From Rhodanobacteraceae bacterium (GTDB lineage: Bacteria > Pseudomonadota > Gammaproteobacteria > Xanthomonadales > Rhodanobacteraceae), in NCBI GenBank assembly GCA_025928735.1, contig JAICIW010000073.1, positions 1-8,564 on the forward strand: DNA of 8,564 nt. Reading direction: 5' to 3'. Both the position numbers and the translations under genes were made by a program. Below are positions 1 through 5,902 of this stretch, one piece after another. How positions within the stretch are numbered: the first letter of the stretch is position 1; every line of letters starts with the position of its first letter. Below the pieces are notes generated by a model. The model was given only the letters and a program-made list of their open reading frames with translations, ran no database searches and was not told the origin of the DNA.

Positions 1-1551
1 CGGCATGCCGCGGAGCCGGATTTCCTGGCGTTGGCCGAATACGCGCAACGCAACTACTCGCGACAAACCGCCGCCACGCCCACCGAACCGATACTGACGA
101 ATTGGGATGTGTGGGGCAACCGGATCGACCGCATCGAGCTGACCGAAACATGGCGGGAAGGCCCGGCCATCGCGGCCCGATACGGGCTTGTCGCGGACGG
201 TCACGATCGCGCGCTGGGCGAATTCGCACGCGTGCAGCAGTTCGCCAAGGTTTACCTGTACCACGCCGCCAGCGCGTTCTACTCCTGTCCGCTGGCGATG
301 ACCGACGGCGTTGCCACCACGTTGCGCGATGCGCCGCATGCAGCCTTGCGCGATCGCATTCTTGCGCACCTCCTCAGCCGCGATCCCGCGACGTTCTGGA
401 TCAGCGGGCAATGGATGACCGAAAACACCGGCGGCTCGGACGTGGGCGGCAGCGAGACCACCGCGCGCCGCAATGCAGACGGCACATGGTGGTTGAACGG
501 ACGCAAGTGGTTCACCTCCGCCATCAATGCCGAAGTCGCACTGGCGCTGGCGCGACCGGAAGGCAACTCCGATACCGCCGACGGCCTCGCGCTGTTCTGC
601 GTCGAAACCCGCAACGTCGATGGCTCCTGGAACGGCATCACCATCGATCGCTTGAAAGACAAGCTCGGCACCCGCGAGCTGCCCACCGCGGAAATCCACC
701 TGCACGACACCCGCGCGGAACTGGTTGGCGGCACCACGAACGGCGTGCGCGCGATCGCGCCGGTGCTGCAGGTGACGCGACTGTGGAATGCGTTCGGGTC
801 GCTTTCGACGATGGCGCGCTGTCTTGCGTTGACACGCGACTACGCGCGGCGCCGCACCGCATTCGGCAAACCCCTTATCGAACAGCCGCTGTTTGTCGAC
901 GCGCTGGCCGGCCGGGAAGCCGAATTCGAGGCCGCGTTCCATTTGGCGATGGAAGTCGCGCTGTTGCTGGGGCGCGTCGAAGCGGGTACGGGCAACGAGC
1001 GGGATGCCGCACTGCAACGCCTGCTGACGTCTCTGGCGAAAGCGTGGATCTGCAAGCTCGGCGTGCACATCGCCTCGGAAACGGTCGAGGCGTTCGGCGG
1101 CATCGGCTATCTCGAAGACAGCGGCATTCCGCTGCTGCTGCGCGACGCGCAGGTGTTCCCGATCTGGGAAGGTTCGAGCAACGTGCAGGCGCTGGATTTC
1201 CTGCGCGCGCTGGACAAGCTCGGCATCGATCCGCTCGTCGAGGCAGTCGATGCGTGGACGGAAGCTGCCGATGGCGCGGTGCCCGATCGGGACGCCGAAG
1301 CCATCCACGGCGCGATCCGCCATGCCGACACGTGGCTGCGCGACCATGCGCGCGATGCCGACACGCTGCAAACCGGCGCGCTGCGCCTCGCCACCACCTG
1401 CGCGCGCAGCGCTGCCGCGGCGCTGTTGGCGCGGCACGCCGCATGGGCGCAACGCCAACAAGGCGATTCCGCTCCCGCGGTTTCCTTGCGGCGGTTCTGC
1501 GCACGCGGCCTCGATTGCATCATCGAGTTCGACGCTCTCATACGCAAATAA
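1..1551 (+). CDS. AidB/ACAD11-like acyl-CoA dehydrogenase, 5' end outside the window
   Basis: Flavin (FAD) enzyme of the acyl-CoA dehydrogenase superfamily, expected in the cytoplasm, where the family oxidises acyl-CoA at the alpha-beta position. The frame is open from base 1 (reads RHAAEPDFLALAEYAQRNYS) to TAA at 1549-1551, giving 516 residues. A TTG at 31 is a possible but unlikely start, because coding-like residues precede it. Visible landmarks are WMTENTGGSDV (the FAD and substrate-binding strand), GRKWFTSA, RLKDKLGTRELPTAE, the RRTAFGKPLIEQPL segment, EAFGGIGYLEDSGIPLLLRD, and IWEGSSNVQALDFLRAL. In the last, the Glu at 1168-1170 aligns with the catalytic Glu of MCAD-type enzymes. These landmarks and the long C-terminal helical part resemble E. 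coli AidB (541 aa, tied to the adaptive alkylation response) and the dehydrogenase half of ACAD11. Which of the two roles applies cannot be told from sequence. The gene is convergent with tgt, 56 bases from its end. Confidence 0.9.
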   Translation, partial: RHAAEPDFLALAEYAQRNYSRQTAATPTEPILTNWDVWGNRIDRIELTETWREGPAIAARYGLVADGHDRALGEFARVQQFAKVYLYHAASAFYSCPLAMTDGVATTLRDAPHAALRDRILAHLLSRDPATFWISGQWMTENTGGSDVGGSETTARRNADGTWWLNGRKWFTSAINAEVALALARPEGNSDTADGLALFCVETRNVDGSWNGITIDRLKDKLGTRELPTAEIHLHDTRAELVGGTTNGVRAIAPVLQVTRLWNAFGSLSTMARCLALTRDYARRRTAFGKPLIEQPLFVDALAGREAEFEAAFHLAMEVALLLGRVEAGTGNERDAALQRLLTSLAKAWICKLGVHIASETVEAFGGIGYLEDSGIPLLLRDAQVFPIWEGSSNVQALDFLRALDKLGIDPLVEAVDAWTEAADGAVPDRDAEAIHGAIRHADTWLRDHARDADTLQTGALRLATTCARSAAAALLARHAAWAQRQQGDSAPAVSLRRFCARGLDCIIEFDALIRK

Positions 1552-1555
1552 ACAC

Positions 1556-1640
1556 ACCCCCCCTTGAAGGTGAAGGAAACCAGCGCAAAGCTTTCAAGCC
1601 CTCCCCTTCAAGGGGAGGGCTGGGTGGGAATGGGTTGACC
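1556..1640. repeat. Dispersed-type intergenic repeat (CCCTCCCC/GGGGAGGG family)
   Basis: The stretch holds two related motifs. One is a degenerate copy, CCCCCCCTTGAAGGTGAAGG, starting near 1556. The other is the perfect palindrome at 1597-1621, followed by GGGTGGGAATGGGTT. CTTGAA (1563-1568) can also pair with TTCAAG (1593-1598). Similar C-rich/G-rich palindromes are, from memory, scattered between genes in Xanthomonadales genomes. Whether this one is multicopy cannot be seen here. The end of the tgt reading frame runs into it. Confidence 0.5.
1597..1621. terminator. Palindromic hairpin between convergent genes, probable bidirectional terminator
   Basis: AGCCCTCCCCTT and AAGGGGAGGGCT form 12-base perfect arms around a single C. 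In RNA this would be a stem of about 10-11 bp with a TTCAA-type loop. It lies 45 bases past the acyl-CoA dehydrogenase stop and covers the tgt stop codon (1608-1610). A U-tract is weak in both directions, so intrinsic termination is inferred from the stem and the convergent position. Confidence 0.55.
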
Positions 1641-2762
1641 ATGTACGCCGCGTCGCGCGTAGAACTCCGCCACGTAACGATCCAGCAGCCGCGACTCGAT
1701 CGCTTCGCGCAATTCCTGCATCAGCGTAAGGTAACGGTGCAGGTTGTGGATCGTCGCGAGCTGCGAACCCAGCATCTCGCCGCAGCGATCGAGATGGCGC
1801 AAGTAGGCGCGGGAGAAACCGCTCGCGCATGCGTAGCAGGCGCAGCCTTCCTCGATCGGGCGCGGATCGCTCGCATATTTCGCGTTGCGGATGCGCAGCG
1901 TGCCCGCGCGGGTGAACAGGAACCCGTTGCGGGCATGCCGGGTCGGCATCACGCAGTCGAACATGTCAATGCCGCGGCGCACGGCTTCGACGATGTCTTC
2001 GGGACGGCCGACGCCCATCAGGTAGCGCGGCTTGTCGCTTGGTAGTCGCGGCACCGCAGTTTCCAGCGTCGCATTGCGTTCGGCTTCGGGCTCGCCGACC
2101 GCCAATCCGCCAAGCGCATAGCCATCGAAACCGATTTCGAGCAATCCTTCCGCCGAACGCGCGCGCAACTCGTCATGCACACCTCCCTGCACGATGCCGA
2201 ACAACGCATTCCGATTGCCGCGTTCGTCGAATGCCCGGCGCGAACGCGCGGCCCAGCGCAGGGAAAGTTCCATCGATTCGCGCACCACGCCCGCAGCCAC
2301 GGGTTTGCCGTCCACCGTGTACGGCGTGCATTCGTCGAACGCCATCACGATGTCGGAATCCAGCACCGCCTGGATGCGCATGGATTCCTCGGGCGACAGG
2401 AACACGCGCGATCCGTCCACCGGTGAGGCGAACGTCACGCCCTCTTCGGTCAGCTTGCGGCGCTCGGCCAGCGAGAATACCTGGAAGCCGCCGGAGTCGG
2501 TGAGGATGGGGCCACCCCAGCCAATGAAACGATGCAACCCACCGAACGTGCCGATCACGTCGAGCCCCGGCCGCAACCAGAGATGGAACGTGTTGCCGAG
2601 GATGATCTGCGCACCCACCTCGCCGAGGTCACGCGGCGTCATCGCCTTCACCGAACCATACGTGCCGACCGGCATGAAGGCCGGCGTGTCGATCATGCCG
2701 CGCGGCAGCGTGATGCGACCGCGGCGAGCTTCACCGTCATGGGAGAGAAGTTCGAAGAGCAT
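1608..2762 (-). CDS. tgt: Queuine tRNA-ribosyltransferase (bacterial tRNA-guanine transglycosylase)
   Basis: Cytoplasmic enzyme that exchanges G34 for preQ1 in tRNAs with a GUN anticodon (Asp, Asn, His, Tyr), the entry of the queuosine base into tRNA. The 384-residue protein aligns along its whole length with E. coli Tgt (375 aa). Landmarks are FMPVGTYGSVKAMTP, ILGNTFHLWLRPG, ILTDSGGFQVFSL with general acid/base Asp89, GIDMFDCVMPTRHARNG with nucleophile Asp269, and a zinc site from Cys307, Cys309, Cys312 and His339 (CACYAC...TIHN). The extra length is a 5-residue insertion after DECTPY (TVDGKPVAAGVV region), one residue near the zinc site, and a short C-terminal tail. The tail ends PIPTQPSP and is encoded by the repeat at the 3' end. 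The ATG at 2762 matches the family start, but no good Shine-Dalgarno is visible (GAAAAGAATCC precedes it), so translation may be coupled to queA or weak. The yajC-secD-secF genes that often follow tgt are absent. Confidence 0.97.
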   Translation of the reverse strand: MLFELLSHDGEARRGRITLPRGMIDTPAFMPVGTYGSVKAMTPRDLGEVGAQIILGNTFHLWLRPGLDVIGTFGGLHRFIGWGGPILTDSGGFQVFSLAERRKLTEEGVTFASPVDGSRVFLSPEESMRIQAVLDSDIVMAFDECTPYTVDGKPVAAGVVRESMELSLRWAARSRRAFDERGNRNALFGIVQGGVHDELRARSAEGLLEIGFDGYALGGLAVGEPEAERNATLETAVPRLPSDKPRYLMGVGRPEDIVEAVRRGIDMFDCVMPTRHARNGFLFTRAGTLRIRNAKYASDPRPIEEGCACYACASGFSRAYLRHLDRCGEMLGSQLATIHNLHRYLTLMQELREAIESRLLDRYVAEFYARRGVHGQPIPTQPSP

Positions 2763-2772
2763 GGATTCTTTT

Positions 2773-2812
2773 CGGGACTCGGGACTCGGGACTCGGGACT
2801 CGGGACTCGGGA
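2773..2812. repeat. Tandem heptamer array, 5.7 copies of CGGGACT
   Basis: Five perfect CGGGACT units (2773-2807) are followed by a partial CGGGA (2808-2812). The array begins 10 bases upstream of the tgt ATG, so on the mRNA it forms the leader just before the tgt ribosome-binding region. An inverted, shorter copy lies at 2958-2974. Confidence 0.95.
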
Positions 2813-2833
2813 AAGCCTAACAACCTGTCGTCA

Positions 2834-2863
2834 TTCCGGACGCGGCGAAGCCGCGATCCGGAA
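2834..2863. repeat. REP-like hairpin 1 (GTCATTCCGG family)
   Basis: TTCCGGA-CGCGGC-GAA-GCCGCG-A-TCCGGAA: 7-base and 6-base arms, a GAA loop and one bulged A. It is preceded by GTCATTCC at 2830-2837, the head motif shared with the hairpin at 2900-2935 on the opposite strand and, as TTCATTCC, with the hairpin near 8253. Loop and heads match the look of repetitive extragenic palindromes. Confidence 0.75.
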
Positions 2864-2899
2864 CCCAGTGGCTTGCTCTTCGCATCGAAGGGCACCGAC

Positions 2900-2941
2900 C
2901 CGGGGTTCTGCCCGCAAAAGCGCGGGCAGCCCCGGAATGAC
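2900..2941. repeat. REP-like hairpin 2, inverted relative to hairpin 1
   Basis: CCGGGG (2900-2905), a TT bulge, CTGCCCGC (2908-2915), loop AAAAGC, GCGGGCAG (2922-2929), CCCCGG (2930-2935). It is followed by GGAATGAC at 2934-2941, the reverse complement of the GTCATTCC head. Hairpins 1 and 2 therefore form a head-out inverted pair, like BIME arrangements of REP sequences. Arms and loop differ from hairpin 1, so it is a related but distinct variant. Confidence 0.7.
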
Positions 2942-2949
2942 CAAAGGCT

Positions 2950-4050
2950 TCATTGCGGTCCCGAGTCCCGAGTCGCGGATTCCGCGCCCCGTTCTCTCGG
3001 CCACACCAGCATCGCATCGCCATACGAATAAAACCGGTAACGCTGTTCGACCGCGTGCTGGTACGCCGACAGCACGAACTCGCGGCCGGCGAACGCCGAG
3101 ACCAGCATCAGCAATGTCGATTCGGGCAGATGGAAGTTGGTGATCAAACCGTCGACCGACATGATCCGGTAGCCCGGGAAAATGAAGATCCGCGTTTCGC
3201 CCGCGAACGGCTCCACCGCGCCGCGCTCGCCGCGCGCGGCTTCCAGTGCACGCACCACGGTCGTGCCGACCGCAATCACGCGCCCGCCACGCGCGCGCGT
3301 GCGCTGGATCCTTTCGACCAGTTCCGCACCCACGTTCAACCATTCGCGGTGCATTTCGTGATCTTCGATCTTCTCGGCGCGCACCGGCTGGAAGGTTCCG
3401 GCGCCCACATGCAGTGTGATGTAATCGAAGTCGATGCCCCGCGCGCGCAGCGCGTCCAGCAGCGCGGCATCGAAATGCAGACCGGCCGTCGGCGCCGCCA
3501 CCGCACCGGGCTGGCGCGCGTAGACGGTCTGGTAGCGTTCGCTGTCACGAGGATCGTCAGGCCGCGCGATGTACGGCGGCAACGGCATGTGGCCGACCCG
3601 CAACAGCAGCTTTTCCAGAGGCTCCGTGGACTCGAACTTGAGTTCGAAAAACTGGCCTTCGCGGCCGAGCACGCGCACCGGCGTGCCGTCGTCCAGTTCG
3701 ATCAGGCCGCCCTCGCGCGGCTTCTTGCTCACCCCGAGCATCGCCACCGCCGTATGCGAACCGGTGATGCGTTCAAGCATGATTTCGACCGCACCGCCTG
3801 ATGGCTTGCGGCCGAACAGGCGCGCCGGCAACACGCGCGTGTCGTTGAATACCAGCAGGTCGCCCGCTCGCAACAGCGTCGGCAGATCGGTGAACGCGCG
3901 GTCGGCCAGCGCCTGATGCGGCGCATCGAGCACCAACAGGCGACTGGCGCTGCGCTCGGGCAGCGGCTCCTGCGCGATCAACTCGACCGGCAGGTCGTAA
4001 TGGAAATCGGACTTCTTCAAGGCGCGGCGATCGGCATAACAACGGCACAT
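2950..4050 (-). CDS. queA: S-adenosylmethionine:tRNA ribosyltransferase-isomerase QueA
   Basis: Transfers and isomerises the ribosyl group of SAM onto preQ1 in tRNA to make epoxyqueuosine, the step after Tgt. Family motifs are seen in order (numbering from the TTG at 4020): FNDTRVLPARLFG (58-70), GHMPLPPYI (143-151), RYQTVYA (162-168), AAPTAGLHF (175-183), HVGAGTFQPV (204-213), VGTTVVRALE (251-260), TNFHLPESTLLMLVSAF (294-310), YRFYSYGDAM (328-337). There are two candidate starts. The ATG at 4050 gives 366 residues beginning MCRCYADRRA. The TTG at 4020 gives 356 residues beginning (M)KKSDFHYDLP, which is where QueA homologues start and equals the E. coli length. Neither has a clear Shine-Dalgarno. 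The frame starts 14 bases after the regulator stop, suggesting co-transcription. The C-terminus (about ESATRDSGPQ) is encoded by the repeat and lies outside the conserved core. Confidence 0.96.
   Translation of the reverse strand: MCRCYADRRALKKSDFHYDLPVELIAQEPLPERSASRLLVLDAPHQALADRAFTDLPTLLRAGDLLVFNDTRVLPARLFGRKPSGGAVEIMLERITGSHTAVAMLGVSKKPREGGLIELDDGTPVRVLGREGQFFELKFESTEPLEKLLLRVGHMPLPPYIARPDDPRDSERYQTVYARQPGAVAAPTAGLHFDAALLDALRARGIDFDYITLHVGAGTFQPVRAEKIEDHEMHREWLNVGAELVERIQRTRARGGRVIAVGTTVVRALEAARGERGAVEPFAGETRIFIFPGYRIMSVDGLITNFHLPESTLLMLVSAFAGREFVLSAYQHAVEQRYRFYSYGDAMLVWPRERGAESATRDSGPQ
2958..2974. repeat. Inverted short heptamer array inside the 3' end of queA
   Basis: GTCCCGAGTCCCGAGTC, about 2.4 copies of AGTCCCG, the reverse complement of the CGGGACT array at 2773-2812. 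It encodes part of the last residues of QueA (TRDSGP) shortly before the TGA at 2950-2952. Confidence 0.9.
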
Positions 4051-4061
4051 TGTAAGCGCCG

Positions 4062-4073
4062 TGGCTATAGCCA
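4062..4073. promoter_or_regulatory. 12-base perfect palindrome at the regulator-queA junction
   Basis: TGGCTATAGCCA is a perfect palindrome that contains the response-regulator stop codon and ends 12 bases upstream of the queA ATG. On the minus strand TACAAT (4054-4049), a 5/6 match to a -10 box, overlaps that ATG. I see no convincing -35 box. If that box is real, the transcript would start near 4042 and favour the TTG start. Function is uncertain; it may simply be chance. Confidence 0.25.
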
Positions 4074-4667
4074 GCCTTTTTGCCGGGCCAACCGATACGC
4101 CTCGATCCGATTGGCGACGCCCAGCTTGCCGATCGCCTCGGACAAGTAATTGCGCACGGTGCCATGCGAAAGGTTGAGCTTGTGTGCAATCTCACCCGCG
4201 CTCTGCCCTTCGCCAGCAAGGCGCAACACCTGGCGTTCGCGATCGTTGAGCGGATCGGCTTCGGTCCACGCTTCCAGCGCCAGCTCCGGATCGATCGCGC
4301 GGCCGCCGCGATGCACCAAGCGCAAGCTGTCAGCGAGTTTTTCCGCCGGCGCATCCTTCAACAGGTAACCCGACACGCCCGCATCCAGCGCGCGTCGCAG
4401 ATAGCCGGAGCGCGCGAACGTCGTCACGATCACCACCTTCACCGGCAATTCGTGGCGCTGGATGCGCTGCGCGAGTTCGAGTCCGGTGAGCCCCGGCATT
4501 TCGATGTCGGAAATCAGGATGTCGGGTTTCAGGCGCTCGACTTCGCGCCATGCCGACTCACCGTCCGCCGCCGAACCCAGCACTTCGATGTCGGGCTCCA
4601 GCGCCAGCAGCGCGGCCAGCGCGCCGCGCACCATTGCCTGATCTTCGGCCAGCAATACCCGCATCAT
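4065..4667 (-). CDS. NarL/FixJ-family response regulator, DesR-like
   Basis: A 200-residue cytoplasmic transcription factor controlled by phosphorylation. The receiver domain (about 2-120) has the acidic pair Glu8/Asp9, phospho-acceptor Asp54 in DILISDIEMPG, Thr82/Thr83 in VIVTTFARSGY, and Lys104 in GYLLKDAP. A LuxR-type helix-turn-helix follows (about 137-200): PLNDRERQVLRLAGEGQSAG, then EIAHKLNLSHGTVRNYLSEA, then KLGVANRIEAYRLARQKGWL. The TTFARSGY, GTVRNY and terminal KGW features closely match B. subtilis DesR, also about 199 aa with Asp54. The first ATG at 4667 overlaps the kinase stop as ATGA; a second ATG at 4664 would give 199 residues. No Shine-Dalgarno is seen, and a hairpin sits just upstream, consistent with translational coupling. 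Targets are unknown; a candidate operator is described at 6558-6598. Confidence 0.93.
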   Translation of the reverse strand: MMRVLLAEDQAMVRGALAALLALEPDIEVLGSAADGESAWREVERLKPDILISDIEMPGLTGLELAQRIQRHELPVKVVIVTTFARSGYLRRALDAGVSGYLLKDAPAEKLADSLRLVHRGGRAIDPELALEAWTEADPLNDRERQVLRLAGEGQSAGEIAHKLNLSHGTVRNYLSEAIGKLGVANRIEAYRLARQKGWL

Positions 4668-5824
4668 GCGCGACTGCCCGCTGGCTGCGCCAGCGGCGCG
4701 GCGTTGATCGGCACGACCTTCTGCGCCGTCGCGCGTCCGACCGGCGCCAGTGGCAGCGGCAATCGGATCTCGATGCCGGTGCCCTTGCCCCGTGGTGACT
4801 CGATCCACAGTTCGCCGCCATGCGCGGCGATACGTTCGCGCATGCCGGTGAGTCCGTTGCCGCGCCCGTTGACGCCGCCGCGGCCGTCGTCGCGGACGCG
4901 CATCACCACGCGTTCGGCGCCGACGATCACGGTGACCTCGACGCGATTGGCGCGCGCGTGCCGCTGGATGTTGGTGACGGCCTCGCGCAATACCAGCGCC
5001 AGACACGTTTCGACTTCGCCGGGCAAGTCCTGCGGGTCGTGCCAGTACTCCATCTGCACGCCGGCAGCTTCCAGCAGCAGCCGCGCGGAGGCCAGCTCCG
5101 CCGCCATCGCCGCAGCGCGGATGCCACTGACCGCGCTGCGAACCTGCGACAAGGCCTCGCGCGACACCCGCGCCACGTCGGCCATTTCGCGGTGCGCGGC
5201 GTTCGGATCACGATGGATCAAGCGACCGGCCAGTTCGGATTTCAATGCCACCATTGACAACGTGTGGCCGAGCAGATCGTGCAGATCGCGGCCGATGCGC
5301 TCGCGCTCGGCGCTGGCGGCGAGGCGGCGGACTTCGTCCATCGACAGGCGCAGATCGGCACGGTGCCGACTCTGGATGCGCTCGGCGACGATCAGCGCCG
5401 AGATGATCGGACACAGGATCCAGATGTTGACCAGCGATTCCCACGGAAATCGCAGCCAGAACCATAGGCCGCTGTAGGCCACCAGGCACGCCAGTATCAG
5501 GCTGCCAGATCGCCGGGGATCGCTCCAGGTTGCTGCCACCGCGCAGGCATAGATCAGATACGTCTGCGCGAAAGGGTTGAAGGGCGTCACCGCCATGCTG
5601 AGCGCGGCGATCGCGAGCGTGTACCACACGGCGTGCCGACGCGGACACGCATGCGCAAACCAGTAGAGCGCGAGGAAAACCGGCAGGCTCAGCACGGTCG
5701 CGGACAACCAGTGCTCGAAGCCCTTGGATATGAACAACGCGGGGCCGAACAGCCACACCAGCCACACCAGCCACACCCACGGTTCGAGCCGCGTGTACCA
5801 GCCACGCGCCTCGCCAGTTTTCAT
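4664..5824 (-). CDS. Membrane sensor histidine kinase, DesK-like (HisKA_3 family)
   Basis: A 386-residue inner-membrane kinase partnered with the overlapping regulator gene. The N-terminal half (about 16-148) has five or six hydrophobic segments, around 16-32, 38-58, 66-80, 88-100, 107-126 and 131-148. No separate periplasmic domain is present, as in the membrane-thickness sensor DesK of B. subtilis. A linker helix (about 150-172) leads to the HisKA_3 dimerisation domain, ERERIGRDLHDLLGHTLS, with phospho-acceptor His182. The HATPase_c domain shows the N box EAVTNIQRH (Asn285), G1 DDGRG (312-316) and G2 GNGLTGMRER (322-331). The ATG at 5824 is chosen because the protein then starts just before the first membrane segment. 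An upstream in-frame GTG at 5869 would add 15 residues and cannot be excluded. The tail after about 358 is proline- and alanine-rich. The signal is probably the state of the membrane, by analogy. Confidence 0.93.
   Translation of the reverse strand: MKTGEARGWYTRLEPWVWLVWLVWLFGPALFISKGFEHWLSATVLSLPVFLALYWFAHACPRRHAVWYTLAIAALSMAVTPFNPFAQTYLIYACAVAATWSDPRRSGSLILACLVAYSGLWFWLRFPWESLVNIWILCPIISALIVAERIQSRHRADLRLSMDEVRRLAASAERERIGRDLHDLLGHTLSMVALKSELAGRLIHRDPNAAHREMADVARVSREALSQVRSAVSGIRAAAMAAELASARLLLEAAGVQMEYWHDPQDLPGEVETCLALVLREAVTNIQRHARANRVEVTVIVGAERVVMRVRDDGRGGVNGRGNGLTGMRERIAAHGGELWIESPRGKGTGIEIRLPLPLAPVGRATAQKVVPINAAPLAQPAGSRA
4678..4696 (-). promoter_or_regulatory. Hairpin just upstream of the response-regulator start
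   Basis: CCGCTGGC-TGC-GCCAGCGG: perfect 8-base arms with a 3-base loop, inside the last codons of the kinase gene and 10 bases before the regulator ATG at 4667. It covers the place where a ribosome-binding site would lie, so the regulator would be translated mainly by ribosomes finishing the kinase. Role inferred. Confidence 0.4.
5751..5777. repeat. Three tandem 9-base units in the first membrane segment of the kinase
   Basis: AGCCACACC occurs three times in a row and encodes the Trp-Leu-Val triplets of WVWLVWLVWLF. A gain or loss of one unit would keep the frame and lengthen or shorten the segment by three residues. Confidence 0.85.
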
Positions 5825-5902
5825 GGAGATTATGGAATCGGGAGCAATCTTCAATTTCAACGGCGGCACCTCGCGGGCCCATGGTACGCGTTCGCACCCG
5901 CG

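Larger units (their letters stand above)
2773..2986. mobile_element. Composite inverted repeat element between queA and tgt (MITE- or BIME-like)
   Basis: The parts are nested and symmetrical. From the outside in they are the heptamer array (2773-2812) and its inverted copy (2958-2974), with 17 bases of perfect complementarity. Next come AAGCCT (2813-2818) against AGGCTT (2945-2950), then the two inverted REP-like hairpins. The 13-base palindrome CGCGGATTCCGCG (2974-2986) sits at the queA edge. No coding sequence is carried and no target-site duplication is obvious, so transposition is inferred, not shown. The element could fold as one long-stemmed RNA structure on the queA-tgt transcript. Confidence 0.5.

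Noticed and set aside
102..2045. A 647-codon open frame on the plus strand running through the acyl-CoA dehydrogenase and into tgt antisense.
   Set aside because: It is Arg- and His-rich with no family features, and it spans two well-supported genes in other frames. It is a high-GC shadow.
2773..2974. CRISPR array, considered because of the regular heptamer repeats.
   Set aside because: Units are 7 bases in direct tandem with no spacers, and no cas genes are nearby.
4668..5006. N-terminal extension of the response regulator to position 5006.
   Set aside because: The added residues are arginine-rich shadow of the kinase domain. The receiver domain begins at the ATGs at 4667/4664.
4080..5477. 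A 465-codon plus-strand open frame antisense to the two-component system.
   Set aside because: It is a shadow of the regulator and kinase frames, with no ribosome-binding site and no recognisable domain.
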